From Gordionus sp. m RMFG-2023 (lineage: Eukaryota > Nematomorpha > Gordioida > Chordodea > Parachordodidae), in assembly GCF_954871325.1 (NCBI RefSeq), contig NC_088779.1, positions 17,982,846 to 18,046,845 of the forward strand: DNA of 64,000 nt, given 5' to 3'. A program made the translations under genes and the position numbers. The notes under the pieces were generated by a model, which made no database searches, was not told where the DNA came from, and saw only the letters and a program-made list of their open reading frames with translations. Below are positions 1 through 12,180 of the stretch, piece after piece; the stretch's first letter is position 1, and each line of letters starts with the position of its first letter.

Positions 1-259
1 TTTTTTTTAAATATAAAATTGAAATAAAGTTTGGCGTTTTTTTTTATAAAATTGGCAAAAACTAACCTCAGCTTAAATTCTCATACAATATAAATAAAAT
101 AAAAAATTTTTATAAAATACTAATTGCAATATGTATAAAATTAATTTTAAAAAACAAGTTTTTATAACTTATTATCAAATACACTATTATAAAAATTATT
201 TTATTAAATACTATGATTTTAATGTGATTTTTAATTTTCGTGGAAAATTTGCCACTTCA

Positions 260-760
260 TCAAGAATTTCGTTTGTCGTTGGAACCAAATTTCTGTGGAT
301 ATTTAATAAAGCCAACCCATTTAGCCGAAATTGAAGTAGTATTCCGTAAATAAAACCTTCTCAAGTTTGAAAAGGTTCTTTCATACGTACATATTGTAAT
401 AAGCAAATATGCAAGCATATAAAACAACTTCAAAATATTTGGATATTGAGTCATTCCTTACACCGATTGAGCGCATAGCATGCTTAGGTAATATAACCAA
501 ACAGTAAATATTTATACCACAATTCGAATTCACTGATTAATTAATTTCAGTTTCAATCATAGGATAGAATTTTGCTAAATATTTAATTTTACCAATAGTG
601 GTATCAGAAAACGAAGAAGGGTCTTTAAGTAATAAAATTTGAAGATTGATAAAGACTTGTTTTTTATCTAAAAACCGTACTTTAATTTGCGATAAAAAAG
701 TATCTAAGAATGGATGAAAATGGATATTTAATTCTTCAGTTGAGTCAACATATATATTAC
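260..760 (-). pseudogene. hAT transposase relic, C-terminal part
   Basis: The minus strand carries a broken reading frame that resembles the C-terminal dimerisation region of hAT transposases. A stretch near 450-330 reads CTYERTFSNLRRFYLRNTT, matching the family pattern C-x2-ERSFS-x-LRR-x-K-x-YLRNT. Upstream, at about 760-600, comes a FLDTFLSQIKVRFLDKK-like segment, the usual helical region before it. Stops and frame changes separate the pieces. I see no terminal inverted repeats, so the ends of the element are unknown. Confidence 0.6.
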
Positions 761-946
761 ATCAATTGCCTAGGTGCTAGACGAGGTTTAATTAGTGCTA
801 TAGAGATTTAGCTTTCAATTCAACGTTTTGATAAATATTATCAAAATATTCAATTTTATTAGCTTAAAATGATATTTATGAAACGTAAAATTATAGATGG
901 GAGGTGAAATTTCCCCTTCCCCCCCCCCCATATTATTTAGGAGCCT

Positions 947-3398
947 GAGTGTTGTTAAAGTAGCGTGCTACAAGTAGCGCTCTATTTTTTCAGTAACGGC
1001 AGCGTTGACATGCTACTTTTAAAAAAAATAGTGGTACTTCAATTTTATATAATAAATGCATATAAATATTTCTAAAATATATTTATAATTAATTCTAAAA
1101 TCATAATTTTTTTTATTTAATTTAATTTTGAAATTTTTAAAAATCTGCATTATATATCTAGTTTTCAAAATTATTTAAAATGTCAGATAGAGATTGATAT
1201 TGAAAATAATTTTCTTAGTAAATGTAGATAATATGGAATTTTATTTTCCTGAATTCACAAAATATTTTAATCTCGATAAAATAATTAACACGGGATGTTT
1301 AATTGTATGTCCCGGAAGGTTTTATCATCAAACAAGACTAGTAGCTTCAACGAGGAAACATTTAAAAGTAATATATCAAACAAACTTATTAATTTGTAGC
1401 CCAATCCTTAAAAATGAATTAAATCAAATCTCTATCTAATATAATTTTTGAGCTAGATGAGTTTATGTGAAAGTTGATTTTCTGGCATATGTTTCAACTG
1501 GCCATAAGATATTATTCAAGAATTATATTAAAAAAAATTACAATAAATAATTAATAATAACATCTCATTTTATCATCAGAATCATCTATTTAATGATAAT
1601 ATTTTATAAATTATTATCTGATTCTTAAAATTAACCACATCTATTTATATATTTATAAATTTTATCAAAACATGCTAAAAAAATATTTATTTTAACAATT
1701 TTGAAAGAAATTGGTTCAATAGGTAAAAACTTAAAGAATGGTGGCCTGGCTAGTTGGAAAACATGCACTCATAATTTTTATTCAAACTATCGCTATTATA
1801 ATTTTAGACTGACCCTAGCCAGATCAAGAACGCCACCTACTATTGATGATTTTTTTGAAATAAATGATAATACTCTTGGTCAGGGCTTTACAGTGGGAGA
1901 GGGCGAGCAGGGCAGCCGCCCCGGGCGGCCGTATTTAAACAATTTTATAGGTCGCCAAATTAAAATTTTATAATTTTGCTCAATTATTTTTAGCCTCTTG
2001 AAAAGTAATAATTTTTTTGTATATTTTTTTTGTAAAAAATTCAAGTATGAATTTCGAAAAAAAGTTAAGCATGTCTAGCCTTATGTATTTATTATAACGA
2101 AAAATTTGATTAATATTTTAGTAAAAAAAAAACTTCATTCATTTTTTAATTAAGAAATTTGATTTTTTTTCATTTATAAATAATTATTAAATCAATTTAA
2201 TTAAGTTTTCTATTGGCAAAGAAACAAGATAATCGGTGATTAGAAAATATAATAAATTTATTTTAAAAATACGATTTCTATTAACTGACTATTTTGATAA
2301 ATATTTGGTCTAGTTTCTCGTAAAGGTCCTGTTTTTTTAGCTGTAATAGCTATGAGGCACTTTTTGGATATTCTGGTTAGTCTATTTTAAAATAAAAAAA
2401 TTTGCACTATATTCTTCATTTAATACATATATACCTTTCAAGTGGTTACACTTTAAACTACTTCAATCTTGATTGAGTTTTTTTTGTTAAGATTTAGCAT
2501 TATTCTCAAAAAAAAATATGAGATTAAATTTTTCATTGTATTACTAGATCAAGTGAGAAATTCGTTGGAGGAACGTTTCCAGCAGTTAAAACTCTTTAAA
2601 GATCATTTTAGATCGATAATCAATAGAATAGATAAAGGCTCTGAAAGCTAGCTAAAAAATCTTGTCAATTAAATATTTAACAGAGGGAATTCGATAGAAT
2701 GTGATATTAATTCGCAAGATCTACTAATTGAATTAACAACTCCATTAGAAATTTTGCGCTATTGTAACACTAATTGGTTAAATGAAGCTTTACCAATATC
2801 CATTATATTAAGGAATTTTTATCATTCCGATTATCGTGGTATCCGTAGAACCCAGTTTCGCAAAGTTCAAATTAATTAAAACTTATCTACGATTCTGTAT
2901 GGCACAGGACAGATTTTTTAATCTCTCTTTAATTTTAATAGAAATTGATGCCTCATCATTAGATTATACTGACATAATATCTTCTTTTGCAAATAAAATG
3001 GCGAGGAAAAATCGAAATATTTTAGTATATGATTATATTTATTTTTATAATGTGCTTTACTCATTTGTGATTAAAATTTAATAAGATGTACATGCTTTTA
3101 GTTCTCATTGCACAATGTTATCAAAGGTAAATCGTGTTATTAAGGGGCCGCCAAATTATTTTTTGCCCTGAGCCTCGAAAAGTCTAGGCATGGCGCTGCT
3201 CTTTATAATCTTTTAGACATCTTTTTTAAATTCAGATGAATATTTTTGATGATTTTTCTTATGAAAATGCTATTATTATTGAGATGCAATAATAAATAAA
3301 TAAATAATATATAGTAAAATAATTCTAAAGTAGCGTAAAAGGTAGCTTTAGCTAATAGCGCGCTACTTTTTTTGTAAAATAGCGGTAGCACAATACTG
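947..3398. mobile_element. possible outer hAT-type element (AGTAGCG ends)
   Basis: Both ends carry sequence of the form (C/G)AGTxTTGT followed by several AGTAGCG/GCTACT repeats: left at 947-1010, right, inverted, at 3310-3398. This is typical of a hAT family with short subterminal repeats. The flanking 8 bases (AGGAGCCT on the left, CACTTGAG on the right) do not match, so the insertion boundaries are not proven. It would enclose the element at 1891-3198. Confidence 0.3.
1891..3198 (+). mobile_element. hAT-type element with degraded transposase
   Basis: A G+C-rich left end starting CAGTGGGAGAGGGCGAG and a right end whose complement starts CAGCGCCATGCC enclose hAT coding relics. At 2540-2610 the + strand reads LLDQVRNSLEERFQQLK. 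At 2842-3010 it reads SVEPSFAKFKLIKTYLR followed by DYTDIISSFANKMARKN, the standard end of DUF4371-type hAT transposases (ERSFSKLKLIKTYLRSTM, then DDIIDDFA-KKARK). The 8-base flanks differ, so the ends are approximate; the protein similarity is the firm part. Confidence 0.5.
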
Positions 3399-5574
3399 CA
3401 CTTGAGGCCTGGTCCTCAATATATGGAAGTAAGAAACAAAAAATAGAAAAAGAAATGGAGGAAATTGAAAATAAAACGAGAAAATTTTAAAAATAAATCT
3501 ACATTTTTAGGGAAATGAAATGTAGCATCCAGATGAGGATTGCGCATTAATTGATTACAATTATAACTAAAATAGAGAAAATAATTACTTTGTTATAATT
3601 AGTAATTATAATCAATTATATTCAAGAGTGAAGTATTTTTCAACTGTAATTAATTATAAAAAAAATGAAAATAATTTGTAATTTTAGGGTAACAAATTAA
3701 AATTTTTGAATAATATAAAAATCTGGATTTTTATAATATTTTCAAAACTCAAATAATTTATAGCACACAAATGTTAATTTTTGTAATACTAATTTTTTCG
3801 AATTGTATAGAGTGAAAGCTCCCGGTTAACAAAATGCTTTACCATTTTGTAGACGGCTTAAAATAAAGCTGAAAGGCTAAAAATATAAAATATACCCAAC
3901 TAGAGTAATAAACACAAGAAACCACTTTTTGATCTAACCCCATCCGTAGGAAGAAAAGCATTTTTCCAAACCAAACTTAAAATAAAAAAATTGAGAAATA
4001 ACCTGCAAAAAACCCTATCCTCTTAGACACACCAATGTGATAATAATAAAAGAAATTATGATGAATTTTTGAAAATAGGTGAGGAGCTCAGCATATAGAA
4101 TTTTAAGTATGTTAAAGAATTTTTTTGTTAGAAAAAATTTTCCATTATGGGTATACCCTGGAATGGATGAAGGCAGGGAGAAGGAAAATGGAAGGGTGTA
4201 TAAATCTCACAAAAGATGTTTAGAAAAAGTCCTTAAGTTATAATCAGGCATTACATATTAGTTCACCCAGATGTTCATTTTTCTATAATTTTTTTTCAAG
4301 TCTTGGCAATCTGCAAATTTTTCTTGCTAATTTTTCTTTAAGCTAGCTATCAAACGGGTTGGAGCACTAAAATGTAATAAATACCCATTAATTTTTTATA
4401 TCAGCGTTATGCTTTCAGAAGTTTGGATGACTTCTCGCTGAAGGTGGTATCATCATTTTTATTTGGCCTGTAATTAGCTTACTTTTTGTGACTGACGTTA
4501 AAGGATTAATAAATAATGCATAAAATATGAAAACTAAGTAAATATTTGGAACTTCTATCCTCCGTTCTTGATGTTTGTAAAAAAAATTCTTATTTTAGCA
4601 ATAATTTAATTCCCTGTTATTTACCAAACAGAATAAAGCAATTAATTGTACTAATAAAGTAGTACTTAATTTATTAATAATATTTTTTTTCATTCATATT
4701 GTCTATACTGGTGGGCGCACTCATAGACATTAGTAAATCACGAAATATTGACATAGATTTTAGAATTAATACATCCAATTGTTCGGCTGAGAGATGATAT
4801 AAAGATATTATATAAACCTCTCCCCCCTCCCTTGGATAAATACTGGCTACACTACTGACAAGTATATAATCAAGAGCACATTCATTATATATATCCAGAT
4901 CATGACAACTATAATTACAAATGCTAATGATATCTCCGAACTCATTTTTACAACCAAAGATTTTATAATCAATAATAATTTTGTTCCCAGATACCAGAAT
5001 TACCATAAATAATAACAACCAAGGTATAAAGAAGACACATACAGACTATGCTAAAACTTTATAATGCCCACCCAGATGTAACAACCAACAACTATAATAG
5101 ATTTAATGTGAACAATAATTGGAGGTATAATATTCACAGACAATTTAACGGCTCAAAATACAACGAAAGGTAAAGAGGTAACAAAAACAAGATCAAAATT
5201 ATGAAGTTTATGATAGACTAAATGCAAAAACTAATATATAAAAATAAAATAGACTACAATACAATGATAATAGAAGCAATATGATTAATAACGATAGAAG
5301 TCAAATTCAATATTAAAAAAACGATAAAAACAGAATAAATCCATATATAAAAGAAATGGAGGAAAATAAAAGAGAAAAATGGATAAATGGAAAATAAAGC
5401 TACTATTTGTTAAATATAATTATAAATAATATGGATAAGGACAATGAAAATAAATAATATGCCAACGATAAAGCAAGTAGACACTGGAACAAGATTCATG
5501 ATAATACCCAGGGAAATATCGAAAAAAGCTGAGCAAAGAAATCGTATATAAAATTAATAGGTAACGGTGATAAG
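3399..5574. other. A+T-rich stretch without a recognisable gene
   Basis: There are many stops in all frames. A 114-codon open stretch on the minus strand (5018-4674) has no family resemblance I can name, and its neighbours show no splice pattern. I see nothing else in this segment. Confidence 0.5.
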
Positions 5575-6040
5575 CAGGCGCGTACGCAGGAATTTGGTCT
5601 GGGGGGGGGGGGGATAATAAAATTTTTTAAGAAATATTATTGTTAATTAAAAAGCATAAATTTATAACTTTTCTAATACACAATTTTAAATTAATGTCAA
5701 TTATAAAAAAATTATATATAAACCAGCATTGAAAAACTATAAAATAAATGTGAAATATAAAGTGAATATAACCACGATATGAATCACTTAAATGACCCAA
5801 AATTGAAATTTAAATTTTTTGAGCCTTTAAAATATATAAAGTATAAAAAATTTAAATGTTGGAAATATAAATTAATACACAAAAAGTTTCTTAGGAATAA
5901 TTGTATTTTGTATGTTTTGAACTAATTTTTCAATTATCTATCCTTGCTTGGCGTTAAATGCCTATGAATATTCAAAAGATCCAAATAATTCAATCTACTT
6001 TCAGAAGTTGTATTTCATAGGTATGTTTTTCACAGACTTG

Positions 6041-6361
6041 CAGGCCCGGACCCCGAGCCGGACAGGATTTTAATTTTTTTAAACATACCCGGGCCGGGCT
6101 CAAATTTTTTTTTAAAAAAAACACCCGGGTTGGGCCTGAAAATTTTTTTAAAAAAAATATCCGGGCAGAACTGTATATTTTAAAACCAAATATTAGAAAT
6201 CTCCATTATTAGCTATAAAAATCAAAAATAAATATAATTTATTTTTAAAAAATTCAGACCGGGCCTGAAAATTTTATTTTCAAAAAAGCCGCGCGGGCCT
6301 AATTTTTTTTAAAAAAACCCGGGCCGAAAAAAAATTTTAAGAAAATCTGGACTGTGCCCTG
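6041..6361. mobile_element. nested G+C-rich MITE (CCCGGGCC repeats)
   Basis: It begins CAGGCCCGGACCCC and ends TGTGCCCTG. The interior alternates CCGGGCCGGGC-like blocks with runs of T and A. The same style recurs at 32759-32899, 52939-53249 and 53577-53990. No matching 8-base flanks are visible here. It carries no coding capacity and is probably a non-autonomous hAT relative. Confidence 0.5.
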
Positions 6362-6479
6362 CAAATGGTACTTCTGCATGGCTCAGTTATTCTTCTTAAA
6401 AAAGAGATTGTTCTCTCATTAGTTTACTAATGGGAAGAGTTGCTAATATATATAACCATTTTAATACATTGGAAATATA

Positions 6480-7225
6480 ATCTAAAATGTGTTTGAAATA
6501 ATGCAACGCATCCATAGCATTTTTTGGGACTGTATCAACCATAGTTAATCTTTTAATCATAGTTATTCGGCTAATAAGGCATCATAAGATATTTTAACAT
6601 CTTCATGATAAAAATCTAACAAATATTTATTTTTTTCTATCACCATCTGAAAAAGGTTGGAAAGGCTTTTGTGGAAGTAATATCTGCGGATTTGTAAGTG
6701 CTGTATGATGTTAAAAACCATTCATTATTTGGGTTATAAATGTATCTAAGAGAGGGGACATTTGTTTTATAATACTCTTCTACTGATCCTATATTAATGT
6801 TTTGTTGATGAGCTTGCTTGCTGCAAGTCGAGGGGGACAGATATTTAACACGTATAGCTCTGCTTTTGACTCAACAATAACATATAAAATATAAAATTCT
6901 TCACCAACAATAGCTCTAATTTCCTTGAGTTCTAATAAAAGCTCTCCGCTATTCTCATCTTCTTAATCAAGTCAATGTCATGTTTTTGAAAAGTATTACA
7001 TAAAATAGTTGTATAATTAAATAATACATTCTGATGAGAAAAAAAATTTGGAATATTTGTTGAATCCAATAATTTTCTTGCTTCTGAGGAAATATTTCTT
7101 TCAAGCCATTGTGATATTTCAGTAATAGCATTAATAATCGGCTCTTCTAACTCCATAAAAGCTGTTACTGGTGGAGACTCGATCTCGTTGGACAAGCTTG
7201 CAATTTCTTTCTCCCTGTTGGGCAA
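6480..7225 (-). pseudogene. hAT (DUF4371-like) transposase relic
   Basis: The longest open part is 97 codons (7225-6932), with a segment EISQWLERNISSEARKLLD. Further downstream on the same strand come an IGSVEEYYKTNV-like piece (near 6790), which fits the EEYYRVNVFIPFID motif of DUF4371 hAT proteins, and a VPKNAMDALHYFKHILD piece (6530-6480). The pieces are split by stops and frame changes. It lies within, and belongs to, the element at 5575-7532. Confidence 0.5.
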
Positions 7226-7622
7226 GGAGTTTCAGAGATAATTATTATTTGACTATAAATTTAGATAAATAATACGCCACTAAAATTTGAAAAAAATAGG
7301 TAAATTACGTCAAGGAAAACTTGAAATCGAAATTAATTGATAAAATAACTTAGTAGATGAATGTGATAAATAATTATAATTAAATATATATATGAGATAG
7401 GAATAATTATTAACAAATGTAAATTAATATTAACAATAATATTTTTGAAAAATATAATCCGGCATCTGCATTTTTTGGCTTTAGGGGGGGGGGGATTTGT
7501 TCCCCTGCTCCCGCTTGCTGCGTACGCTCCTGGTGGTAAGCAATACACGTCATAGGAATAACACGTGTCATAAAAATTACGAAGGAACAACCCAGTCATT
7601 GGAACTAAATCAGAGTTGATAG

Positions 7623-8225
7623 TAGGCCTATTCTTGAATCTATATCGAATAGAACGAATCGAATAATTTAATATTCATATTTGTACGAATAATATAATTT
7701 ACTCATTGTATTCGATTCGAATTATTCTAATAATTTGTTTTCAAAAATGTCATAAAATAATTTAACTGACGGAATTTTATTTATCACACCTCTAATTTTA
7801 AACAGAAAAAATATTATAATAATTTGTTGATGAAAAAGTGATCAAATTATTAATTAAATTGAAAATGCATATTATTAATATATAAATGGCAAAGCCAGTT
7901 TTTAAGGCAAATAATTTTTTATTGTTTCTTTTTTATAAGACATTTGATTATTTGACAGCAAAATAGTTCTAATTAAGAAAAACCTTTAACAAGCAGATGA
8001 ATACCTTGTAATAATCATCTGCTATATTAACAGGTTATCAATAAAAAATAACAAATAATTAAATTTTATTTAAAAAAAGCATTAATCGTTCAAATAATTC
8101 GAATATTAGATCAAATTATTTGAAAAATTCTATATTAAAACAAATAATTTAATTTGTCGAATAAGTGAATTATTAATTATTATTTAAATAATTCGTAGAA
8201 TATTCGAATCAGAAATCAGCAAAGC
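7623..8225. mobile_element. MITE-like repeat with TTCGAAT/ATTCGAAT ends
   Basis: It starts TAGGCCTATTCTTGAAT and carries many AATCGAATAATT/ATTCGATTCG motifs near both ends. This is the same start and the same subterminal motif as the better bounded element at 23674-24492. The right end near 8225 is approximate and I see no target duplication. No coding content. Confidence 0.4.
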
Positions 8226-8769
8226 CTGTCCCAATTCGGTTCGTTAAGATTTTTTGCCCAGTGCTCGGACCTTTATTTAACTGTTTGTCCCACATCAAGG
8301 CCTACCCTAACCGTTTAATCTTTTTAGATCAATTTTCCGGTCAGCATTTATTGTCTATATCTAAATTTACCAGTATCAATTAAGGCGCTCATATCTCTAT
8401 TCTTGCTTATCTATTTCCATAACAGCCATTTTATAAATTAATTACATTTTAATATGGTGTATATTTGTAATTGGATCATATGATAAATATTGTCTAATTT
8501 TATATTATTTATAGGCTTATTATTTTAGTTAGACAACTATAAATTTTATTTAAATCAAAATCAAAGTATTAGCGTTGAAATTCAAAAAAAATATATCAAA
8601 ACTTTAATTCCGGAAATAGGTTTGCAAGGCCTTACTCAATTTGTAAAAATTGTCCGCCCTGGCCTTTTATATTATGTACGAACTTCCCAGCCCGATTTGG
8701 CCCATTAAATTTTTTTGTTCAGCCCAAGCCTGTTATAATCTATATTATAATTTTCCGATGCCCTCATAC

Positions 8770-8812
8770 GTCATTGTGACGTCATGTCATCGCTACGTCA
8801 TGTCATCGCTAC
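8770..8812 (+). repeat. short tandem repeat at the Helitron-like 5' end
   Basis: Units of GACGTCATGTCATCGCTAC occur one and a half to two times immediately inside the terminus. The copy at 41930-42112 holds a longer array of the related unit GTATGTCATGTCATCG. TGACGTCA is also the classic CRE palindrome, but a promoter role is only a guess. Confidence 0.6.
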
Positions 8813-8865
8813 GTATTTATTTATTTTTATTAATTTATTTATTCTTATAAAAGCAAGACTAAAAT

Positions 8866-9960
8866 AAAAGCAACTATTATATCCTGGTAAATAATATTTA
8901 TAATTTATAAAAATTTTTATTTATTTACTTTTTTTATCGGTGAAATATTTTGAGAAGAAAATCCAAGAAAGCAAGACTCAAATAAAAAGCAACTATAATC
9001 CTGGTAAATAATATTTTTAATTTATGATATCAAAAATTAAATATCATTCAATTATTAATTCAACCCACATTCATTTTGAGAAGAAAGGGTAAATAATATT
9101 TTTTATTTATAAAAATGAGTTTTTACAAATCAAATCATCATTCACCCTTATTTTCCAAAAATGAGTTTTTACAAGGGCTAATATCAAAAAATAAATATCA
9201 TTCAATTCTTTCAAGTAAATTAAATTATAAATGCTTATATTTTTTTTACATATAGAATACGTAAATTTTAGCTTCTGATGATATTCCCACTCTTTCTAGA
9301 GAGTTGAACCTAATATTGATTCCTCTTCAGGTTTAATACATTAATATTTTTAAAATTATTCTTATGTTTTTATTTTAGATAACAAGCCCTATCTTAACCT
9401 CTTTTATTGATTGTACAGATGCTGATTAAGCAACTATTATCCTGGTAAATTATTATTTTTTATTTATTAAAATGAGTTTTTACAAGGGTTGATATCAAAA
9501 AATAAATATCATTCAATTCTTTCAAGTAAATTAAATTATAAATGCTTATATTTTTTTTTACATTTAGAATACATCAATTTTAGCTCTGATGATATTCCCA
9601 CTCTTTCTAGAGAGTTGAACCTAATATTGATTCCTCTTCAGGTTTAATACATTAATATTTTTAAAATTATTCTTATGTTTTTATTTTAGATAACAAGCCC
9701 TGTCTTAACCTCTCTTAATGATTGTACAGATGCTGATTAAGCTACTATTATCCTGGTAAATTATTATTTTTTATTTATTAAAATGAGTTTTTACAAGGGT
9801 TAATATCAAAAAATAAATATCATTCAATTATTAATTCAGCCCATATATATTTTGAGAAGAAAAGCAAAGTAAGGGTAAATAATATTTTTAATTTATAAAA
9901 ATGAGTTTTTACAAATCAAACAATCATCATAAACCCTTAGTTTACAAAATGTATAACATC
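8866..9960 (+). repeat. tandem repeat of about 311 bp with partial units
   Basis: Two nearly full units (roughly 9120-9430 and 9431-9741) are almost identical at a period of 311 bases. Partial units sit on either side. All share TATCCTGGTAAAT, followed by AATGAGTTTTTACAAGG and ATAAATATCATTCAATT. Each full unit contains an exon-intron-exon-like module (see the next entry). The array lies inside the Helitron-like element. Confidence 0.8.
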
Positions 9961-10069
9961 AATAATTTAAACTTTCCCATTCCAGCTACACACATTCAAA
10001 ATTATTATAAATATTTATGAAAATAGTTTCAAAACACAAAAGATTAACCCTACCTTTTTTTAAACAAAA

Positions 10070-10260
10070 ATGTGGCATAAAACAAGGATGTGCCACCCGC
10101 CATTTTCAATCTACTAATTAGTGACATCACAAATACCAGTAACCTACAAAATGTAGACTGGCTATGCTACGCCGACAACATATATATCATTATTGAAGAT
10201 GTCACTAACATTCATTATTTTAACAATAGTCTCAAATAATATGTGAAAAATCAGCCTGAT
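10070..10260 (+). pseudogene. LINE reverse transcriptase scrap
   Basis: Two frames give CGIKQGC followed by PPAIFNLLISDI and VDWLCYADNIYIII. This is the LINE pattern GxxQGxPLSPxLFNLxIxDL ... WLLYADD. The catalytic motif reads YADN instead of YADD, and a frame change lies between the GIKQG and the FNLLISD parts. Only about 190 bp remain. Confidence 0.6.
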
Positions 10261-10264
10261 AAAA

Positions 10265-10405
10265 AATTTTAAAAAACTATTCTATTTTCCTTTCCTCCCC
10301 TTTTAATTTCTTTTATTATCTTCACCTTTTTCTCAAACTTTTTAATTTTCTATTTCTTTCTCTTTAGCTTCCTTTCCCTTTTAATTTCCCTATTTTCTTT
10401 CCATT
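10265..10405 (+). repeat. pyrimidine-rich tract
   Basis: About 140 bases are almost wholly C and T on the + strand (CTTTTCCTTTCCTCC-type sequence). It resembles the complement of the large polypurine block at 33990-35960, so it may be a small relative of it in the opposite orientation. Confidence 0.6.
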
Positions 10406-12180
10406 TACAATACTCAGTATGATATTTTTTATAATTTAAATAAATTTATATATCTATTTTAAACATCCTACGTATTTTTAAAGCTATCCATTTTGTCCGG
10501 CATCACAATATGCCCTTTTATCTCTGATAAATATTTTGTCTAACTAACAGAAAATTATCCAAAGTACATTATTTTTAGTATTTAACTAAATTAATATATC
10601 AATTTTTAAGGATCCTACTTTTTTAAAAGCTTGCCTTTTGTCAGATCCACAATTGCTCTATTCTCCATGCTGATTATTTTGTATAACTCACCAAAAAGTA
10701 AGTACATTATTTTTATTATAAATAATTTTATATAGGATTTTATATCTATCCAAAAAATCTATATATATATTACAATTTATTTTTTATTCAATTAAAATTA
10801 TATATTTATTCTTAAGGATCCTACCTTTTTAACAATACTCCTTTTTATTCTTTCTAATTTTTTTGTATAACTCAATAAAAAAGACAAAACGGGGTTTTCT
10901 ATCTTTAGGATTTTACATTTATTCCAAAACAAAATACATATTACGGTATTTATATTATTTAAATTATTCTATATCTATTCACAAGGTTCCTATTTTTTTT
11001 TAATTTGCCAAAACTCTCCGAATGGTATTTTATTTTAATCCTACCTTATAAAATTAACTTGAGAATTGTTTTGTTTTTACTTTAGTTACCTATCCCCATC
11101 TTATTTCCTCTTTATAATTGTTCAAATATTGATATATCAGTCATTAATAATGAACAAATGCAAAATAAACCTTTAGAAGAACATGATAGGCTTGATAAGT
11201 CCCCCAAAATTTTTTTTTGATTATAGCCCCCCCAACTACTAGAAATATACTTCTAATATTGACTCCTCTACAGGTTTACAGTATATTAATGTTTGTTTAA
11301 TTTCAACAATAGTTTATTTATATTTGTGGGTGACTTCTTTATTTGTCTAGGCTAACCCAATCTTAATCCCTCACATTGTTACAAAACATGATGAATCTAT
11401 TATTAAAGATAAGCAAAGAAAAAAATGGCGATTCAACAAATGCCTTACCCGTTCTAGCATTACTGGTGGCCAAGATAATAAGGAACTGTGAATTCCTCTG
11501 GAGGTTTATTTTGTTTTTTATCTAATGTTTTATATCTATATGTTTATTTTATATTCACCCAGTTGCCTCCAAATGATATTTCTATCACCACTACCACAAT
11601 CCCTATGCCACCTCTGCCTAATTTTTAACAAATATAAGCATTTAATTCCACTATCATTCACCTCACTAGGAGTTAATATAAATAATACTTTATCCGATTC
11701 CCTGAGGAACTTTCATGAATATTTAGAGGGATGTTCAAACGTTAATGTGTAGTGCGGGAAATTTCATTTACATTATTAATGGGAAAATATGCGGTAGTTT
11801 TGTCGTGGCCTTTATAACAATATTTACGACCGTTTTATGGTTGAGTTGACAATGTCTTTCATGATTCTATTTTAGAGGGGGATACCAAAACTGACACTTT
11901 GGCAGAAATATCATTTTGCGTTCTTCTTTTACCAGTAGCCCAAGGCCTCAGCTTTATCAGGACGCAATGGGTGTCGTACACTACTTTGGTAATCCGTCAT
12001 TATTCATTACTTTCAACTACAACCCTAAATGGGATGATATTATACATTAATTATTTCCTCTGCAGACGACTGCCCAGATTTATTTTGTCGCTTTTTCCAT
12101 CAAAAATTAAAATTTTGCTCTAAATTTTATCAGACACACAAAATAATAATTAATCCTCATCATTTTTTTAAAAAATTACT

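Larger units (their letters stand above)
5575..7532 (-). mobile_element. hAT element, CAGG(C/A)GCGTACGC ends
   Basis: The left end starts CAGGCGCGTACGCAGGAA and the right end is its near complement (complement starts CAGGAGCGTACGCAGC). Each terminus has a G-run of about 12 bases just inside (5601-5613 and 7483-7493). The flanking 8 bases are GTGATAAG (5567-5574) and GTGGTAAG (7533-7540), a 7-of-8 target duplication. The inside holds a minus-strand transposase relic and a small nested G+C-rich element. The length (1.96 kb) and broken frame show it is not autonomous. Confidence 0.75.
9256..11491 (+). pseudogene. repeated exon-like modules, unknown protein
   Basis: The same two-exon module is seen three times. 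Unit 1: 9256-9330, intron 9331-9378, second part from 9379. Unit 2: 9568-9641, intron 9642-9689, second part 9690-9740. A divergent unit 3: about 11227-11273, intron 11274-11350, second part 11351-11491. The first part encodes IPTLSRELNLILIPLQ in unit 2; unit 1 has one extra T and is out of frame. Unit 3 encodes TTRNILLILTPLQ, then ANPILIPHIV and on to WRFNKCLTRSSITGGQDNK. A further copy of the second part is at 11086-11220 (LPIPILFPLYNCSNIDISV). Its position just upstream of the Rep segment suggests it is the 5' coding part of the Helitron-like element, but I do not recognise the family. Confidence 0.45.
8739..12180 (+). mobile_element. Helitron-like relic (5' end and Rep segment)
   Basis: The left end reads TCTATATTATAATTTTC directly after an A, as expected for a Helitron 5' end inserted between A and T. 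A second copy of the same terminus, also preceded by A, lies on the minus strand at 42112. At 11957-12110 the + strand encodes segments DAMGVVHYFGNPSLFITFNY and NPKWDDII, then in another frame DDCPDLFCRFFHQKLK. These match the Rep domain of Helitron proteins (family pattern DAM-x-V-x-KFGKPDLFITFTCNPKWPEI followed by DRPDLVxRVFxxKL). I did not find helicase motifs or the 3' hairpin with CTRR, so the right end is unknown. Confidence 0.6.

Noticed and set aside
4674-5018. 114-codon minus-strand open frame
   Set aside because: It resembles no family I know; no supporting exon structure or neighbour. Probably chance.
11899-12123. 74-codon + strand open frame starting MAEISFCVLLL
   Set aside because: The Helitron Rep motif is in another frame of the same stretch, so this frame is a shadow.
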